Assembly: GCA_021770785.1 (NCBI GenBank)
Contig: JAETQH010000027.1
Coordinates: 1-56,438 of the forward strand
Length of the DNA: 56,438 nucleotides
From: Lachnospiraceae bacterium
GTDB lineage: Bacteria > Bacillota > Clostridia > Lachnospirales > Lachnospiraceae
Direction of reading: 5' to 3'
Positions 26,319-34,686 of this stretch are shown here, one piece after another. Every line of letters starts with the position of its first letter. Position 1 is the first letter of the stretch. Both the position numbers and the translations under genes were made by a program. The notes under the pieces were generated by a model. The model did no database searches. It saw nothing but the letters and a program-made list of their open reading frames with translations, and had not been told where the DNA came from.

Positions 26319-28139
26319 ATGGGAAAGGAATATTTTTGTAATCCGGTAAATGTACCTTACCGGTATCAGTTTAATAAACCGCAGGTTCAGGGAATGTCCG
26401 GCGATGCGCCGGTGCAGGTGGCGCGCGAAGCGGCAGACCCTTCGATGATTCAGTTTCAAGGGAAATATTATATTTTCGCATCTATGACGCTCAGCGTATG
26501 GATATCGGAGGATATGGTGCATTGGGAAAGCCACCGTCTGCCGGAATCACTTCCGTTGTATGATTATGCGCCGGATGCAAGAGTGGTGGGGGATTATGTA
26601 TATTTCTGTGCTTCCAAAAAGGAAGAAGCATGCAGTTTTTATCGTACCAAAGACGTTATAAACGGACCTTATGAGGAGATAAAGGGAACGTTTCCCTTCT
26701 GGGATCCGAATCTTTTCGTAGATGATGACGGCAGAATGTATTTTTACTGGGGCTGCTCTAATCAGACACCTATATGGGGCGTAGAGCTTGCCCCCGAGAC
26801 TATGAAGCCTCTGACGGAGAAGAAGGAACTGATATGGGGTGACGCATGGACAAAGGGCTATGAGAGAAGCGGGGAGAATCACTGTGCGCCGCCTTTTCCA
26901 GAAGAAGAAATTGAAGTGCGTTATCAGGAGTTCCTAAAGTCACATCATATAGAAGAAGCGATGCTGCCGGAGAGTATGGTTATGCAATTACATGGACATG
27001 TGAGCCGTAAGCCATTTATTGAAGGCGCGTGGATGGATAAATATCAGGGCAGGTATTATCTCCAGTATGCATGTACAGGTGCAGAGTACAATGTATATAG
27101 TGACGGGGTTTATGTGAGCGATTTTCCCCTTGGTCCTTTTACGCTGGCAGATAATAACCCATATTCCTACAAGCCGGGCGGCTTCCTGCCGGGAGCCGGG
27201 CATGGCTCGACAATGTGGGACAAACAAGGGAATCTGTGGCATGCATCCACGATGCGGATTAGTATGAACCATACATTTGAACGACGCGTAGGAATCTGGC
27301 CGGCAGGATTTGATGAAGACGGCGAGCTTTTCTGTAACCAGCGTTATGGTGACTGGCCGATGGAAGTAGAAGACGACAGGATGAACCCATGGAAGGAGCC
27401 TCAATGGTATCTATTAAGTTACGGGAAAACGGTATCCGCGTCTTCCTTTACAGAGAAAAAAGAACCGAAATATGCTGTAGATGAAAATGTGCAGACATGG
27501 TGGCGTGCCGCAACAGCTAAGCGTGGTGAGTGGATTCAGGTAGATCTGGAAAAAAGTTATACGGTAAACGCTGTACAGATTAATTTTGCAGATGATGGTA
27601 TTGATATTCCTGTGCCGGGAAAAATCCGTGGAACTACGCAGGCTCGTTATATTGAAGAGAAAGACTATGTGACCCGCTGGAAACTGGAGGGTTCTCTGGA
27701 TGGTAAAAATTATTTTATGATAGAGGATAAGTCAGAAGCAGATACGGACTTACCCCATGACTTGATTGTAAGGCTGGAAGGCGTTCAGGCACGGTTCCTG
27801 AAACTGACGGTAATCGAAGTACCCTATGGGCAGACGGCCTGCATTTCCGGTTTACGCATATTTGGCATGGGCGACGGGGAAAAGCCGGAGGTGCCGGAAT
27901 TTGAAGCGTATAGGGAAAATGAGCTGGATATGATGGTGAAAATAGCAGGTACAAATGCCACAGGTTATAATATTTTGTGGGGCAGTCAGCCCGATAAACT
28001 TTATCACAGTCATATGGTATTCGGAAATGAGCAGCGTATAGGAGCGCTGGTTAATGGAAAAGAATATTATGTGCGTGTGGATGCATTTAATGAAAATGGG
28101 ATTACTGAGGGGAATGTCGTAAAGATATTGAGAGGCTGA
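26319..28139 (+). CDS. GH43-like glycosidase with F5/8C and Fn3-like domains
   Basis: 606 residues; AAAGGAG lies nine bases before ATG 26319. Residues ~20-360 form a five-bladed propeller with Asp40 in AADPSM, Asp129 in FWDPNLFVDDDG and Glu235 in PFIEGAWM, matching the GH43 catalytic triad. Residues ~370-515 look like a discoidin (F5/8 type C, CBM32-like) domain (KYAVDENVQTWWRA, GEWIQVDL). Residues ~520-606 resemble a fibronectin-III domain. No signal peptide. Likely removes arabinose, xylose or galactose side residues. It is the last intact gene of the island; transposon debris follows. Confidence 0.85.
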   Translation: MGKEYFCNPVNVPYRYQFNKPQVQGMSGDAPVQVAREAADPSMIQFQGKYYIFASMTLSVWISEDMVHWESHRLPESLPLYDYAPDARVVGDYVYFCASKKEEACSFYRTKDVINGPYEEIKGTFPFWDPNLFVDDDGRMYFYWGCSNQTPIWGVELAPETMKPLTEKKELIWGDAWTKGYERSGENHCAPPFPEEEIEVRYQEFLKSHHIEEAMLPESMVMQLHGHVSRKPFIEGAWMDKYQGRYYLQYACTGAEYNVYSDGVYVSDFPLGPFTLADNNPYSYKPGGFLPGAGHGSTMWDKQGNLWHASTMRISMNHTFERRVGIWPAGFDEDGELFCNQRYGDWPMEVEDDRMNPWKEPQWYLLSYGKTVSASSFTEKKEPKYAVDENVQTWWRAATAKRGEWIQVDLEKSYTVNAVQINFADDGIDIPVPGKIRGTTQARYIEEKDYVTRWKLEGSLDGKNYFMIEDKSEADTDLPHDLIVRLEGVQARFLKLTVIEVPYGQTACISGLRIFGMGDGEKPEVPEFEAYRENELDMMVKIAGTNATGYNILWGSQPDKLYHSHMVFGNEQRIGALVNGKEYYVRVDAFNENGITEGNVVKILRG

Positions 28140-28152
28140 ATAAGTAAAAATA

Positions 28153-28180
28153 GGCGTTTGCAAAACGCCAGAAGCCACAT
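28153..28180. other. Small hairpin at the island edge
   Basis: GGCGTTT (28153-28159) pairs with AAACGCC (28163-28169). There is no T run on the plus strand, but on the minus strand TATTTTTAC follows, so it could end leftward transcripts. Function uncertain. Confidence 0.25.
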
Positions 28181-28204
28181 AAACACGGGATTGAAATACT
28201 CCCG

Positions 28205-28412
28205 GGAACTGCGTCTAACCCTGCCATTCAGCAGATATACATCAACGGCCACTTCTGCTATGCCTTCAAGTTCGGCATCCTCACCAACGGAATGGGCATC
28301 GTAAGGGATATCACCTTTTACAATAAGGATTTCCTTGCTTCACACCCGGATATCATCGTCGGTAAGAAATCCGCATATGCAGACCATGCTGAGAATGAAG
28401 AGTTTTCGGAAA
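28205..28412 (+). pseudogene. Transposase internal fragment (IS1182-like), rightward
   Basis: The frame reads NPAIQQIYINGHFCYAFKFG, then GIVRDITFYNKDF and SHPDIIV, resembling the middle of IS1182-type transposases of clostridia (from memory). It has no start, and the frame ends at the TGA at 28,430. Real similarity seems to stop near 28,412, where it meets another piece of the same type of transposase in the opposite orientation. Confidence 0.55.
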
Positions 28413-28685
28413 TTGTTCTGACAGACATCTGACAAACAGATCATACTCTGTTGAATCATTGTAACCAGACTCACACAAGGCAAGAAGTTTATCTGCATCT
28501 GTTAAAAGCTGCTTCATGCGCTCATCTATAAGATTTTCAACCATCTCATCATCGGAATAATCAAAAAGCTCTTTGATGATGAAAGCACCAACAATCACAT
28601 TGACCGGAGTATTCGGTCTGGATGCCTTATCACTGTATAATACAGAAAAAAGCTTTTCATCAATGGCAGCAAGGGCGAAATTCAA
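28413..28685 (-). pseudogene. Transposase N-terminal fragment with internal deletion, leftward
   Basis: Reads MNFALAAIDEKLFSVLYSDK and RPNTPVNVIVGAFIIKELFDY, the usual N-terminus of IS1182-like transposases. After DDEMVENL it jumps to IDERMKQLLTDADKLLAL and YDLFVRCLSEQ, which belongs further along such proteins. So an internal piece is deleted. It lies head-to-tail against the rightward fragment at 28,205-28,412. Confidence 0.6.
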
Positions 28686-28850
28686 AAGCTTGTCAGTCTG
28701 GTATGTAAAAAATTAGCAAAAGGCAATTCTGTAGCGGAAGTTGCTGATATGCTAGAAGAACCGGAAGTGATTCAAACCATATGTAATATAGTAGCGCAAT
28801 ATGCGCCGGATTATGACATCAGCAAAATCACCAAGGAACTAATGGAATAG
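28680..28850 (+). pseudogene. C-terminal tail of an Rpn/PD-(D/E)XK-type transposase-like nuclease
   Basis: The frame IQKLVSLVCKKLAKGNSVAE, then ADMLEEPEVIQTICNIV and DYDISKITKELME with a stop at 28,848-28,850, resembles the helical C-terminal tail of Rpn-family proteins. No nuclease domain is left. The identification is from memory of the motif and is tentative. Confidence 0.4.
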
Positions 28851-28908
28851 TAATGCAAAGGCGCATGGAGCAGCACGCTGTAAACCAGGCGTCTTTTTCA
28901 ATGAAAAG

Positions 28909-28937
28909 TTGAAACTTTGCATTCCTTATGTTAAAAT
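28909..28937 (+). promoter_or_regulatory. Sigma-A promoter for the flavoprotein gene
   Basis: TTGAAA (28909-28914), a 17-base spacer, then TAAAAT (28932-28937). It starts transcription about 30 bases before ATG 28972 and is the first promoter of the core block. Confidence 0.65.
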
Positions 28938-28971
28938 AGTCTACTGTGAAAAACTTTGAGGTTTAAGGGAA

Positions 28972-30228
28972 ATGATAAATCAGACAGATGTTGCCGTCAT
29001 CGGCGGCGGAGCCGCCGGACTCATAGCCGCAATTTCAGCGGCAAGAGCCGGGGCAGGGACAATCATTATCGAGCATATGGACCGGGTAGGCAAAAAAATT
29101 CTTACCACCGGAAACGGAAAATGCAATTATACCAACGCCTTGCAGGGCTCTTCCTGTTACAGAGGGGAGAACCCTGCATTTGTTGTGCCTGTTTTTAAGC
29201 AATTTGGTTTTGAAGCTGCCGTAGCATTTTTTGAAGAATTAGGCATCTGCCCCAAAATAAAAAACGGCTATTATTATCCCGCCAGTGAGCAGGCGGCATC
29301 TGTCCTTGATGTGCTCCGCATGGAGCTTTCCTATTTAAACGTGCCGGAGGAAACCTCTTGCGAAATCAAAACCATTAAGAAACAGAGAAACACCTTTTTC
29401 ATCGATACTACCCATGGAAAAATAGAAGCAAAATCCGTCATTTTTGCTACCGGTCTTTTAGCGTCACCAAAAACCGGAAGTGACGGCAGCGCCTTCCCAT
29501 ATATAGAAAATTTCGGACATCATTTCATAGATATTGTTCCGGCCCTGGTGCAGTTGCAGGGGAAACAGTCATTTTTTAAAGCACTTGCAGGAATCCGCGC
29601 AGAAAATTCGATAAAACTCTACATAGAGAACAGACAGATTTTGTCGGAACGGGGAGAACTGCAATTAACGGACTTTGGAATTTCCGGTATCCCTGTTTTT
29701 CAGCTGAGCCGTTATGCCACAAAGGCATTAATGCAGAAGAAAAAAGTACACGTTCTGTTGGATTTCATGCCGGACACAGAACTTACAGAACTGGAGAAAA
29801 ACATGGCACTCCGTTTCCGTAAAAACGCCCACGGCAAAACAGCGGGAGAGGCATTGATTGGTCTGCTGAACAAAAAATTATCCGGTGTCCTGCTAAAAGA
29901 GGCAGGCATTGACGTACATCTGCCCGCCCAGAAGGTTTCTGATAAACAGATTCACAACCTCTGCACCCTCATCAAAGGGCTGCGGGTGGATATTATCGGT
30001 AGCAAAACCTTTGAACAGGCACAGGTCTGTGCCGGAGGCGTCTCAACCGCAGAGATAGAAAATGAAACACTGATGTCAAAGCTGGTGCCGGGACTGTACT
30101 TTGCCGGGGAAGTGATAGATATTGACGGCACCTGCGGCGGATATAACCTGCAATGGGCATGGTCTAGCGGTTATGTGGCAGGGCTGCACGCAGCCGGTGC
30201 AGCGACACATTCATTTAGCGAAATGTGA
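28972..30228 (+). CDS. NAD(P)/FAD-dependent oxidoreductase, HI0933/YhiN (BaiN) type
   Basis: 418 residues. N-terminal dinucleotide-binding motif VIGGGAAGLIAA (residues ~8-20), then the family segment GKKILTTGNGKCNYTN, and near the C-terminus LYFAGEVIDIDGTCGGYNLQWAW, which closes the FAD site. This is the common HI0933-like flavoprotein of unknown physiological substrate. Some clostridial members have been linked to bile-acid reduction (BaiN), but that cannot be assigned from sequence alone. A sigma-A promoter precedes it and the next flavoprotein gene starts 60 bp downstream. Confidence 0.85.
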   Translation: MINQTDVAVIGGGAAGLIAAISAARAGAGTIIIEHMDRVGKKILTTGNGKCNYTNALQGSSCYRGENPAFVVPVFKQFGFEAAVAFFEELGICPKIKNGYYYPASEQAASVLDVLRMELSYLNVPEETSCEIKTIKKQRNTFFIDTTHGKIEAKSVIFATGLLASPKTGSDGSAFPYIENFGHHFIDIVPALVQLQGKQSFFKALAGIRAENSIKLYIENRQILSERGELQLTDFGISGIPVFQLSRYATKALMQKKKVHVLLDFMPDTELTELEKNMALRFRKNAHGKTAGEALIGLLNKKLSGVLLKEAGIDVHLPAQKVSDKQIHNLCTLIKGLRVDIIGSKTFEQAQVCAGGVSTAEIENETLMSKLVPGLYFAGEVIDIDGTCGGYNLQWAWSSGYVAGLHAAGAATHSFSEM

Positions 30229-30287
30229 TACTGTTTGTTCAGCACAATTTCATCACACATAAACAGGAAAGAGGACGTAAAAATAAA

Positions 30288-31889
30288 GTGATTAGAATAA
30301 ATCAGATAAAGCTGCCGATTCATCACGAACAGGCGCAACTGGAGCAAAAAATCCAAAAAACATTAAAAATAAGGCCGGAACAATTAAAAACATATCAGAT
30401 TGTGAAAAAATCCATCGATGCCCGCAAAAAACCGGAATTATTTTATGTATATTCGGTAGATGTAACGGTGGAATCGGAAGAGCGGATTTTGAAAAAGGTT
30501 AACGATAAAAATATTATGTTAATCAATCCTAAAAAATACACTTTCCCGTCGAAAAAAGTATCCTTTGTTTCTAAGCGTCCCATCATTGTGGGAGCAGGCC
30601 CCGCCGGATTGTTCTGCGCCTATGCCCTTACCCTGCAGGGCTACGCCCCCATTATTTTAGAGCGGGGCAAAAAGGTTGAAGAACGCACGGCAGACGTGGA
30701 GAATTTCTGGAAAACAGGCATTCTGGATACCGCCTCAAATGTTCAGTTTGGGGAGGGCGGAGCAGGAACCTTTTCCGACGGGAAATTAAATACTTTAGTA
30801 AAAGACCCGGCGGGACGAAACCGTTTTGTGCTGGAAACCTTTGTAAAATTCGGCGCACCGGAGCATATTTTATATGAAAATAAACCCCATATCGGTACGG
30901 ATATTCTGGCACAGGTGATAAAAAACCTAAGGCATTTTCTGCTGGAACAGGGTGCGGAGTTCCGCTTTTCTTCCTGTGTCACGGATCTTCTTATTTCTGA
31001 CGGAAAAATCACAGGGGTGACAATCAATGACGGAGAAACGTTGACTGCCGACTGTCTGGTATTAGCTATCGGCCACTCCGCAAGGGATACTTTTTCCATG
31101 CTGCTTGACCGGAACTTACAGATGGAATCGAAATCCTTTGCCGTAGGTTTCCGCGTGGAGCACCCACAGTCAGAAATCAACCTGACCCAGTACGGGGAGC
31201 GGTATGAAGGAGAACTTCCCGCCGCCCCCTACAAGCTGACGGCAAATTTAGCGAATAAACGGGGCGTGTATTCTTTTTGCATGTGCCCCGGAGGCTATGT
31301 GGTAAATGCCTCTTCGGAAAAAGGAAGGCTGGCAGTCAACGGCATGAGCTATGCCGCCCGTGACGGGAAAAATGCCAACAGTGCCATTATCGTTTCTGTA
31401 ACGCCGGAGGATTTTAAAAAATTATGCTCTTCCCAGCCCGCAAATGCCCTGTTAGGCGTCCGTTTCCAGGAGGTATTAGAGGAACGCGCCTACGCTCTGG
31501 GGAAGGGGAGAATACCCCAGCAGCTTTTCGGCGATTACTGTAACAACACCGCCTCCGTCCAATACGGAGCTTATGAAAGCGCTGCCAGAGGGGAAACGGT
31601 GCTCTGTAACCTGCGGGGACTTCTGCCGGAGGAATTGGAAGAGGCATTTATAGAGGGAATGAAACATTTCTCCCACGCCATTCCCAATTATGACAGAAAA
31701 GATGCAATTTTGTCGGGAATTGAGAGTCGTACCTCTTCTCCGGTGCGAATCAACCGGGGAGAAACCTTTGAAGCCAATATCAGGGGGATTTACCCCTGCG
31801 GGGAAGGTGCAGGCTATGCCGGGGGCATTATGTCTGCCGCCATGGACGGATTAAAAGTGGCGGAGGCAATCGCAGCACAACATCCATGA
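30288..31889 (+). CDS. FAD-dependent dehydrogenase, COG2509 type
   Basis: 533 residues from GTG 30288. The only in-frame start further upstream (30225) overlaps the previous gene, and GAAAGAGG lies about 13 bases before the GTG. The N-terminal ~90 residues form a small basic domain; then comes the FAD fold (PIIVGAGPAGLFCAYAL), a GEGGAGTFSDGKLNT segment, and a C-terminal YPCGEGAGYAGGIMSAAMDG. These match the uncharacterised COG2509 flavoproteins common in Firmicutes. Substrate unknown. Confidence 0.82.
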   Translation: MIRINQIKLPIHHEQAQLEQKIQKTLKIRPEQLKTYQIVKKSIDARKKPELFYVYSVDVTVESEERILKKVNDKNIMLINPKKYTFPSKKVSFVSKRPIIVGAGPAGLFCAYALTLQGYAPIILERGKKVEERTADVENFWKTGILDTASNVQFGEGGAGTFSDGKLNTLVKDPAGRNRFVLETFVKFGAPEHILYENKPHIGTDILAQVIKNLRHFLLEQGAEFRFSSCVTDLLISDGKITGVTINDGETLTADCLVLAIGHSARDTFSMLLDRNLQMESKSFAVGFRVEHPQSEINLTQYGERYEGELPAAPYKLTANLANKRGVYSFCMCPGGYVVNASSEKGRLAVNGMSYAARDGKNANSAIIVSVTPEDFKKLCSSQPANALLGVRFQEVLEERAYALGKGRIPQQLFGDYCNNTASVQYGAYESAARGETVLCNLRGLLPEELEEAFIEGMKHFSHAIPNYDRKDAILSGIESRTSSPVRINRGETFEANIRGIYPCGEGAGYAGGIMSAAMDGLKVAEAIAAQHP

Positions 31890-31955
31890 TGATACCATAC
31901 AAAAAAGAATAAACTGGGAAAAGCCGCAGCAGCGGCAGAATGAGAGTGAGGAAAC

Positions 31956-34601
31956 ATGCCGGAATATACACCGATGATGCAGCAATATCTGCTGACAAAA
32001 GAAGAATATAAGGACTGTATTTTATTTTACCGTTTAGGAGACTTTTACGAAATGTTTTTCGATGACGCCATTACTGTGTCAAAGGAACTAGAACTGACCC
32101 TGACGGGAAAAAGCTGCGGCACGGAGGAACGGGCGCCCATGTGCGGGATTCCCTATCATGCCGCAGAGGGATACTTAAATAAACTGGTGGCAAACGGCCA
32201 TAAGGTGGCAATCTGTGAGCAGGTGGAGGATCCGAAGCTGGCAAAAGGGCTGGTAAAACGTGAGGTCATCCGCATTGTCACTCCGGGAACTAACACGGAT
32301 ATTCAGGCGCTAGACGAGAGCAAGAACAATTATATCATGTGCATTGTCTACCTTGCGGACAAATACGGCGTATCCTTAGCGGATGTATCCACCGGAGACT
32401 ATTTTGTGACGGAAGTGGACAGCGAGCGGAAATTAATTGACGAAATCAACAAATTTTCCCCCACGGAAATTGTCTGCAACGAAAGCTTTTATATGAGCGG
32501 GGTAGATTTATCCGACATGAAGCATCGACTTGGAATTACAATTTATGCGTTAGAGGCGTGGTATTTTAGTGATGAAACAGCAGAAAATACCTTAAAAAAC
32601 CATTTTAAGGTCAGAAGCTTAGAGGGGCTTGGGTTGGCGGATTACGACTGCGGCATCATTGCTGCGGGAGCCTTGCTGCGGTATCTCCTTGAGACGCAAA
32701 AAACCTCTTTGGAGCATATTTCCTCCATTCACCCTTATTCCACAGGCAAATACATGATAATCGACAGCTCCACCAGAAGAAACTTAGAACTGGTGGAGAC
32801 CCTGCGGGAAAAACAGAAAAGGGGCTCCCTGCTGTGGGTGCTGGATAAAACAAAAACCGCCATGGGTGCCCGGATGCTGCGCTCCTTTGTGGAACAGCCC
32901 CTGATTAACCGGGAAAAGATTGAGAAACGCCAGGACGCCATCGAGGAACTGAACCAGAGTGTCATTACCAGGGAAGAACTGCGGGAATACTTAAATCCCA
33001 TTTACGACTTAGAGCGTCTCATTACCCGGGTGACTTATATGTCCGCCAATCCCAGGGATTTGATTGCCTTTAAAAATTCCATCGGAATGCTGCCGCCCAT
33101 CCAAACCCTGTTGCAGGAGTTTTCAGGAAGCCAGCTACAGGAAATCCGTTCGGAAATGGATACCTTAGAGGAACTTTATCAGCTCATTGACGAGTCCATC
33201 GGGGAAGAGACTCCGGTTTCCGTCCGGGAAGGGGGTATTATAAAAGAGGGCTACAACGAAGAAGTGGACAAGTACCGCAACGCCAAAACCGAGGGAAAAA
33301 CCTGGCTTGCAGAGCTTGAGACAAAGGAGCGGGAAAAGACAGGAATTAAAAACCTGAAAATCAAATACAACAAGGTGTTTGGCTATTATCTGGAAGTCAC
33401 CAATTCCTACAAAGATTTGGTACCGGACTATTTCACCAGAAAACAGACCTTAGCCAATGCCGAGCGTTACATAACCCCGGAATTAAAGGAATTAGAGGAT
33501 ATGATTTTAGGGGCGGAGGACAAGCTGGTCAATTTAGAGTACGAGTTGTTCTGTGAGGTGCGGAACCGCATTGCAGCGGAGGTTATCCGCATTCAGCGCA
33601 CGGCAAAGGCAGTGGCAAAATTAGACGTCTTTGTCTCCCTTGCGGTGGTGGCAGACCAGAATCATTATTGCCGCCCGAAAATCAATGAGAACGGTATCAT
33701 TGATATCAAGTGCGGACGCCATCCGGTGGTGGAAAAAATGATAAACAACGATATGTTTATTGACAACGACACCTACTTAGACAACGGCAACAACCGGATT
33801 TCCATTATTACCGGACCCAACATGGCAGGAAAATCCACCTATATGCGGCAGACGGCTCTGATTGTGCTGATGGCGCAGATTGGCAGCTTCGTTCCGGCGG
33901 AAACGGCAAAAATCGGCATTGTAGACCGGATTTTCACCCGTGTGGGCGCCTCCGACGATTTGGCAAGCGGGCAGAGTACCTTTATGGTGGAAATGAACGA
34001 GGTTGCCAACATTTTAAGGAATGCCACCTCTGACTCCCTGCTGGTGTTAGATGAAATCGGACGTGGAACCAGCACCTTTGATGGCTTAAGCATCGCCTGG
34101 GCAGTGGTGGAGCACATCAGCAATCCCAAACTGCTGGGGGCAAAAACGCTGTTCGCTACCCATTACCATGAGCTGACGGAATTAGAGGGCAAACTAAGCA
34201 ACGTCAATAACTATTGTATTGCCGTCAAGGAAAAGGGAGACGATATCGTATTTTTGCGGAAAATCGTCCGGGGCGGCGCCGACAAGAGCTACGGCATCCA
34301 GGTGGCAAAATTAGCAGGAGTGCCGGATTCTGTCATTGAACGTGCCAAGGAAATCGTAGACCAGCTCATTGCCAACGATATCGCTTCCGTGGCAAGGGGA
34401 ATTGCCGTAGAAAACGGTACCCATAAGAAGAAAAAAGAGAAGTTAGACGAGGTGGATTTGACCCAGATGTCCCTGTTTGACACGGTGAAGGATGACGATA
34501 TCATCGAAGAACTCCGCAACATAGATGTGGGAAATCTGACGCCCATTGAAGCTTTGAATAAATTATACGAACTGCAAAATAAGGTAAAGAACCGCTGGTA
34601 G
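31956..34601 (+). CDS. mutS: DNA mismatch repair protein MutS
   Basis: 881 residues, full length for the family. The mismatch-binding Phe-x-Glu is in FYEMFFDDA (GDFYEMF) near residue 30. The ATPase domain has Walker A GPNMAGKST (~620), Walker B LLVLDEIGRGTSTFDG and the following THYHEL. MutS recognises mispaired bases and recruits MutL. Adjacent mutL follows after 85 bp, the typical pairing. The miaB gene, often found just upstream of mutS in related genomes, is not here. Confidence 0.97.
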   Translation: MPEYTPMMQQYLLTKEEYKDCILFYRLGDFYEMFFDDAITVSKELELTLTGKSCGTEERAPMCGIPYHAAEGYLNKLVANGHKVAICEQVEDPKLAKGLVKREVIRIVTPGTNTDIQALDESKNNYIMCIVYLADKYGVSLADVSTGDYFVTEVDSERKLIDEINKFSPTEIVCNESFYMSGVDLSDMKHRLGITIYALEAWYFSDETAENTLKNHFKVRSLEGLGLADYDCGIIAAGALLRYLLETQKTSLEHISSIHPYSTGKYMIIDSSTRRNLELVETLREKQKRGSLLWVLDKTKTAMGARMLRSFVEQPLINREKIEKRQDAIEELNQSVITREELREYLNPIYDLERLITRVTYMSANPRDLIAFKNSIGMLPPIQTLLQEFSGSQLQEIRSEMDTLEELYQLIDESIGEETPVSVREGGIIKEGYNEEVDKYRNAKTEGKTWLAELETKEREKTGIKNLKIKYNKVFGYYLEVTNSYKDLVPDYFTRKQTLANAERYITPELKELEDMILGAEDKLVNLEYELFCEVRNRIAAEVIRIQRTAKAVAKLDVFVSLAVVADQNHYCRPKINENGIIDIKCGRHPVVEKMINNDMFIDNDTYLDNGNNRISIITGPNMAGKSTYMRQTALIVLMAQIGSFVPAETAKIGIVDRIFTRVGASDDLASGQSTFMVEMNEVANILRNATSDSLLVLDEIGRGTSTFDGLSIAWAVVEHISNPKLLGAKTLFATHYHELTELEGKLSNVNNYCIAVKEKGDDIVFLRKIVRGGADKSYGIQVAKLAGVPDSVIERAKEIVDQLIANDIASVARGIAVENGTHKKKKEKLDEVDLTQMSLFDTVKDDDIIEELRNIDVGNLTPIEALNKLYELQNKVKNRW

Positions 34602-34686
34602 CAGCAGGAAAAGAAATTCTAATTAACGCCGCACTGCCAGTGCATTGCCAAAGAATTTCTGATGTATGGATAAAGGGAGGTGTGAA

